Shown here piece after piece: positions 21,491 through 24,111 of a DNA stretch of 24,111 nucleotides (position 1 is the first letter of the stretch; each line of letters begins with the position of its first letter). A program made the position numbers and the translations under genes. The stretch is from NCBI GenBank assembly GCA_910588105.1, contig CAJUQD010000039.1, forward strand, positions 1-24,111. Direction: 5' to 3'. The notes under the pieces are model-generated. The model made no database searches and had not been told where the DNA came from. It saw nothing but the letters and a program-made list of their open reading frames with translations. This stretch comes from an uncultured Oscillospiraceae bacterium. GTDB taxonomy: Bacteria > Bacillota > Clostridia > Oscillospirales > Oscillospiraceae.

Positions 21491-21512
21491 GATAATGATT
21501 CCTATTATTGTC
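21491..21512. promoter_or_regulatory. Fur/PerR-like operator in the leader
   Basis: GATAATGATT, 2 bp, TATTATTGTC: the two halves are inverted repeats at 7 of 10 positions. The left half is close to the first half of the Fur/PerR box (GATAATNATT). It covers the region just after the transcription start expected from the promoter at 21451-21480, a typical repressor position. Confidence 0.5.
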
Positions 21513-21538
21513 ACATATCACTCAAAGGAGGTTCTCGT

Positions 21539-23449
21539 ATGTTGTTCCAGACCACACAGGCCCACGAGGAGCTGCGCGCCAAGATCCGCGCCTTTGCCGA
21601 GGCGGAGGTGAAGCCCAACGCCATCCTGATGGACCAGGAGAGCCGTTTCCCCGCCGAGGCCGTCAAAACCCTGGCCGGGATGGGGCTGATGGGCATTCCC
21701 TATCCCAAGGAGTATGGCGGCGCTGGGCTTGACGTGCTCAGCTACGCCATCGCGGTGGAGGAGCTGTCCCGGGTGGACGGCGGCACGGGTGTCATCCTGT
21801 CCGCCCACGTGTCCCTGGGCACTTGGCCCATCTTCGCCTTCGGCACCGAAGAGCAAAAGCAGAAATACTTAGTGCCCCTGGCCAAGGGGGAAAAAATCGG
21901 CGCTTTCGGCCTCACCGAGCCCAACGCCGGCTCCGACGCGGGGGGCACCGAGACCACCGCCGTGGACAAGGGCGATTACTGGCTGCTCAACGGCCAGAAA
22001 ATTTTCATCACCAACGGCGGCGTCGCGGACACCTATGTGGTCTTTGCCGTCACCACCCCGGACATCGGCACCCGGGGTATCTCCGCTTTTATTGTGGAAA
22101 AGGGCTGGAAGGGCTTTACCTTTGAGCCCCACTATGATAAAATGGGTATTCGGTCCTCCGAGACCTGCCAGCTCAACTTCGACGACGTGAAGATACCCAA
22201 GGAGAACTTGCTGGGCAAGGAGGGCCAGGGCTTTAAGATCGCCATGGCCACACTGGACGGCGGACGCATCGGCATCGCCTCCCAGGCACTGGGCATCGCC
22301 CAGGGGGCCTACGAGTCTGCCGTGGAGTACGCAAAGGAGCGCGTCCAGTTCGGCAAGCCCATCGGCTTCAACCAGGCCCTCACCTTCAAGCTGGCGGACA
22401 TGGCCACCAAACTGAAGTGCGCCCGGATGCTGGTGTACTCCGCCGCCGAGAGGAAGGAGCACCACGAGCCCTACGGCGTGGATGCCGCCATGGCCAAACT
22501 GTACGCCTCCGAGATCGCCCTGGAGGTCACCAACGACGCAGTGCAGATCTTCGGCGGAACCGGCTTCCTCAAGGGCATGGACGTGGAGCGCATGTACCGC
22601 GACGCAAAGATCACCACCATCTACGAGGGCACCAGCGAGGTGCAGCGCATGGTCATCGGCGCGGCCATCATGGGCAAGCCCCCCAAGCGCGAGGGCGGCT
22701 CGTCCAGCGCCGCCAAAAAGCCCGCCCCCATCACCGGGGTGCGCAAGGGCCTCATCATCAAGGAGGGGGACGCCAAGGCGCGGGTGGACGCCCTTGTCGC
22801 GGCACTGAAGAAGGACGGCTATGATTTCTCTGTGGGCATCCCCATGGACACCCCCATCGCCCAGGCGGAGCGGGTGGTGTCCGCCGGACAGGGCATCGGC
22901 TCCAAGGAGAATATGAAGCTCATCGAGGATCTGGCCAAGGCTGCGGGCGCCGCCGTCGGCTCCAGCCGCCCGGTGGCCGAGACCCACAAGTACGTGCCGC
23001 TGAACCGCTACGTGGGCATGTCCGGGCAGAAATTCAAGGGCAACCTGTATATCGCCTGCGGAATCTCCGGGGCGGTGCAGCACCTAAAGGGCATCAAGGA
23101 CGCGTCCACCATCGTGGCCATCAACAAGAGCTCCAACGCCCCCATCTTCAAAAACTGCGACTACGGCATCGTGGGCGACGTGAAAGAGATCCTGCCCCTG
23201 CTGGCCCAGGCCCTGGGCACGGAAGAGAAGCAGCCCGCGCCCCCCATGATCAAGATGAAGCGGCCCCAGCCCCCCAAGCCCGAACCCATCGGCCCGCGCT
23301 ATGTCTGCATGGGCTGCGGGTACGAGTACGTCCCAGAGTTGGGCGACCCGGAGAACGAGGTGGCCCCCGGCACCCTGTTCGACAAGCTCCCCGAGGGCTG
23401 GGCCTGCCCGGAGTGCGCCGAGGGGAAGGATCAATTCATCCAGGCGTGA
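21539..23449 (+). CDS. Acyl-CoA dehydrogenase fused to ETF-alpha FAD domain and rubredoxin
   Basis: A 636-residue three-part protein. Residues 1-380 are a full short-chain acyl-CoA dehydrogenase: FGLTEPNAGSDAGG (123-136), NGQKIFITNG, ERVQFGKPIGFNQ, QIFGGTGFLKG and IYEGTSEVQR with the likely catalytic base Glu363. A linker rich in Ser/Ala/Lys follows (383-397). Residues about 398-560 are the C-terminal FAD-binding domain of ETF alpha: SAGQGIGSKEN, GSSRP, LYIACGISGAVQHLKG, VAINKSSNAPIFKNCDYGIVGD; the ETF-alpha N-terminal domain is absent. Residues 587-633 are rubredoxin with Cys590, 593, 623 and 626 (YVCMGCGYEY ... GWACPEC). Start chosen at 21539 because AAAGGAGG is 7 nt before it; an upstream ATG at 21488 lies in the operator. 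Electrons could pass from acyl-CoA through two FADs to the iron, then to the flavodiiron protein downstream. Confidence 0.93.
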   Translation: MLFQTTQAHEELRAKIRAFAEAEVKPNAILMDQESRFPAEAVKTLAGMGLMGIPYPKEYGGAGLDVLSYAIAVEELSRVDGGTGVILSAHVSLGTWPIFAFGTEEQKQKYLVPLAKGEKIGAFGLTEPNAGSDAGGTETTAVDKGDYWLLNGQKIFITNGGVADTYVVFAVTTPDIGTRGISAFIVEKGWKGFTFEPHYDKMGIRSSETCQLNFDDVKIPKENLLGKEGQGFKIAMATLDGGRIGIASQALGIAQGAYESAVEYAKERVQFGKPIGFNQALTFKLADMATKLKCARMLVYSAAERKEHHEPYGVDAAMAKLYASEIALEVTNDAVQIFGGTGFLKGMDVERMYRDAKITTIYEGTSEVQRMVIGAAIMGKPPKREGGSSSAAKKPAPITGVRKGLIIKEGDAKARVDALVAALKKDGYDFSVGIPMDTPIAQAERVVSAGQGIGSKENMKLIEDLAKAAGAAVGSSRPVAETHKYVPLNRYVGMSGQKFKGNLYIACGISGAVQHLKGIKDASTIVAINKSSNAPIFKNCDYGIVGDVKEILPLLAQALGTEEKQPAPPMIKMKRPQPPKPEPIGPRYVCMGCGYEYVPELGDPENEVAPGTLFDKLPEGWACPECAEGKDQFIQA

Positions 23450-23595
23450 GCGCGCAGCCGTCGTGAGCAGCACGGATGGACTGGAGCGAGGCCGAGCGCA
23501 GGCCCGCGTAGCGGGCCGGAGACCAGGCCGAGACGAAAGGAAGCCGTGCGTCGCGAACAGGCGAAGCGTGATAACAAGGCGTGAGCGCGCAGCCG
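23442..23595 (+). repeat. Intergenic element bounded by 19-bp direct repeats
   Basis: AGGCGTGAGCGCGCAGCCG occurs at 23442-23460 (spanning the dehydrogenase-fusion stop codon) and again at 23577-23595. Between them lie a perfect hairpin (23501-23507 with 23511-23517, loop GTA), a possible long-range pairing GCACGG (23470-23475) with CCGTGC (23544-23549), and dispersed repeat copy B. No open frame or promoter stands out. It may be a small palindromic repeat unit inserted or duplicated between the two genes, or a structured intercistronic RNA. Confidence 0.6.
23542..23571 (+). repeat. Dispersed 30-bp repeat, copy B (after the dehydrogenase fusion)
   Basis: AGCCGTGCGTCGCGAACAGG then CGAAGCGTGA, 27 of 30 identical to the reverse complement of 18991-19020. 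It lies downstream of its gene in the same sense as copy A. Confidence 0.7.
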
Positions 23596-23628
23596 CCACT
23601 GCCATTAACCTAAAGGAGGAATTTCAAT

Positions 23629-24111
23629 ATGTACTGTGTCCGCACCGTCACCGACAACCTGTACTGGGTGGGCGCCAACGACCACCGCACCCATTTGTTT
23701 GAAAACATTCACCCCATCCCCCGGGGGGTGAGCTACAACGCCTACCTGCTCATGGACAAATCCACCGTCCTGTTCGACACCGTGGACTGGTCCGTCTGCC
23801 GCCAGCTCATGGAAAATCTGGACCACCTGCTGGGGGACCGGCCCCTGGACTATCTGGTCATCAACCACATGGAGCCCGACCACGGCGCGTCCATCGAGGA
23901 GATCCTCATCCGCTGGCCCAACGTGAAGATCATCTCCACCGCCAAGGCATTCATGCTCATGCGGCAGTTCGGCTTCACCGTGGACAACCAGGAGCTCATC
24001 GAGGTCAAGGAGGGGGACACTTTCAGCTTCGGCTCCCACACCGTCACCTTCATCGCCGCCCCCATGGTCCACTGGCCCGAGGCCATGGTCACCTTCGACA
24101 CCACCAACGGC
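23629..24111 (+). CDS. Flavodiiron protein (A-type flavoprotein, O2/NO reductase), 5' part
   Basis: The open frame starts at the ATG at 23629 (AAAGGAGGA 9 nt before) and runs off the window after 161 codons. It matches the metallo-beta-lactamase-like diiron domain of flavodiiron proteins: VTDNLYWVGANDHRTHLFENIHPIPRGVSYNAYLL, then the metal motif NHMEPDHG (His-x-Glu-x-Asp-His), AAPMVHWPEAMVTF with the next His, and FDTTNG with the bridging Asp position at the cut. The flavodoxin domain expected after about residue 250 lies outside the window. Family members take electrons from rubredoxin and reduce O2 to water or NO to N2O in anaerobes. The preceding gene ends in a rubredoxin domain and is on the same strand 179 bp upstream. 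Confidence 0.93.
   Translation, partial: MYCVRTVTDNLYWVGANDHRTHLFENIHPIPRGVSYNAYLLMDKSTVLFDTVDWSVCRQLMENLDHLLGDRPLDYLVINHMEPDHGASIEEILIRWPNVKIISTAKAFMLMRQFGFTVDNQELIEVKEGDTFSFGSHTVTFIAAPMVHWPEAMVTFDTTNG

Noticed and set aside
21869..23083. Minus-strand 404-codon frame opposite the dehydrogenase fusion
   Set aside because: Shadow frame, low complexity, no ribosome binding site.

Overview
The window looks like a GC-rich, low-redundancy chromosome segment of an anaerobic, spore-forming Firmicute, most likely of the Oscillospiraceae (Flavonifractor / Pseudoflavonifractor / Intestinimonas type). This is inferred from strong AGGAGG-type ribosome binding sites, sigma-A-like promoters, a DUF4830 protein, a SpoIIQ-like M23 protein, an ECF sigma / RsgI-like pair, a flavodiiron protein and an acyl-CoA dehydrogenase fused to ETF and rubredoxin domains. 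No rRNA, tRNA or CRISPR array was found. No stretch over 300 bases lacks a gene.

Layout. 1-885: a complete-looking IS5-like (ISL2-type) insertion sequence with 21-bp terminal inverted repeats and a transposase split over two frames at an A7 run. 1027-3152 (minus): ECF sigma factor and its membrane anti-sigma partner (RsgI-like domain plus PepSY-like repeats), overlapping by 4 bp. 3317-7206 (minus): hybrid sensor histidine kinase followed by a lipoprotein sugar-binding protein, with no permease. 7475-8566 (minus): CdaR/PucR-type regulator. 8720-9421 (minus): RsuA-family pseudouridine synthase. 9519-10046 (plus): membrane-anchored DUF4830 protein. 10135-13029 (minus): amino-sugar locus made of an RpiR/MurR regulator, nagB and nagA, with good promoters and candidate operators. 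13279-17953 (minus): recG, then a TetM/EF-G-like GTPase fused to a C-terminal NYN (YacP/Rae1-like) nuclease domain. 18172-18918 (plus): SpoIIQ-like M23 protein. 19030-21289 (minus): GH2 glycosidase and ferritin, each with its own promoter. 21539 to the end (plus): acyl-CoA dehydrogenase / ETF-alpha / rubredoxin fusion followed by a flavodiiron protein cut by the window edge.

The two most striking items are the fusions. The GTPase-NYN protein joins a ribosome-A-site-binding translation factor to a domain whose free-standing relative (Rae1) cuts mRNA in the ribosomal A site. The dehydrogenase-ETF-rubredoxin protein, beside a flavodiiron protein, would make a short electron chain from acyl-CoA to oxygen (or NO), and a Fur/PerR-like operator sits in its leader. 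A 30-bp dispersed repeat lies just downstream of both the ferritin gene and the dehydrogenase fusion gene, in the same orientation relative to each gene.
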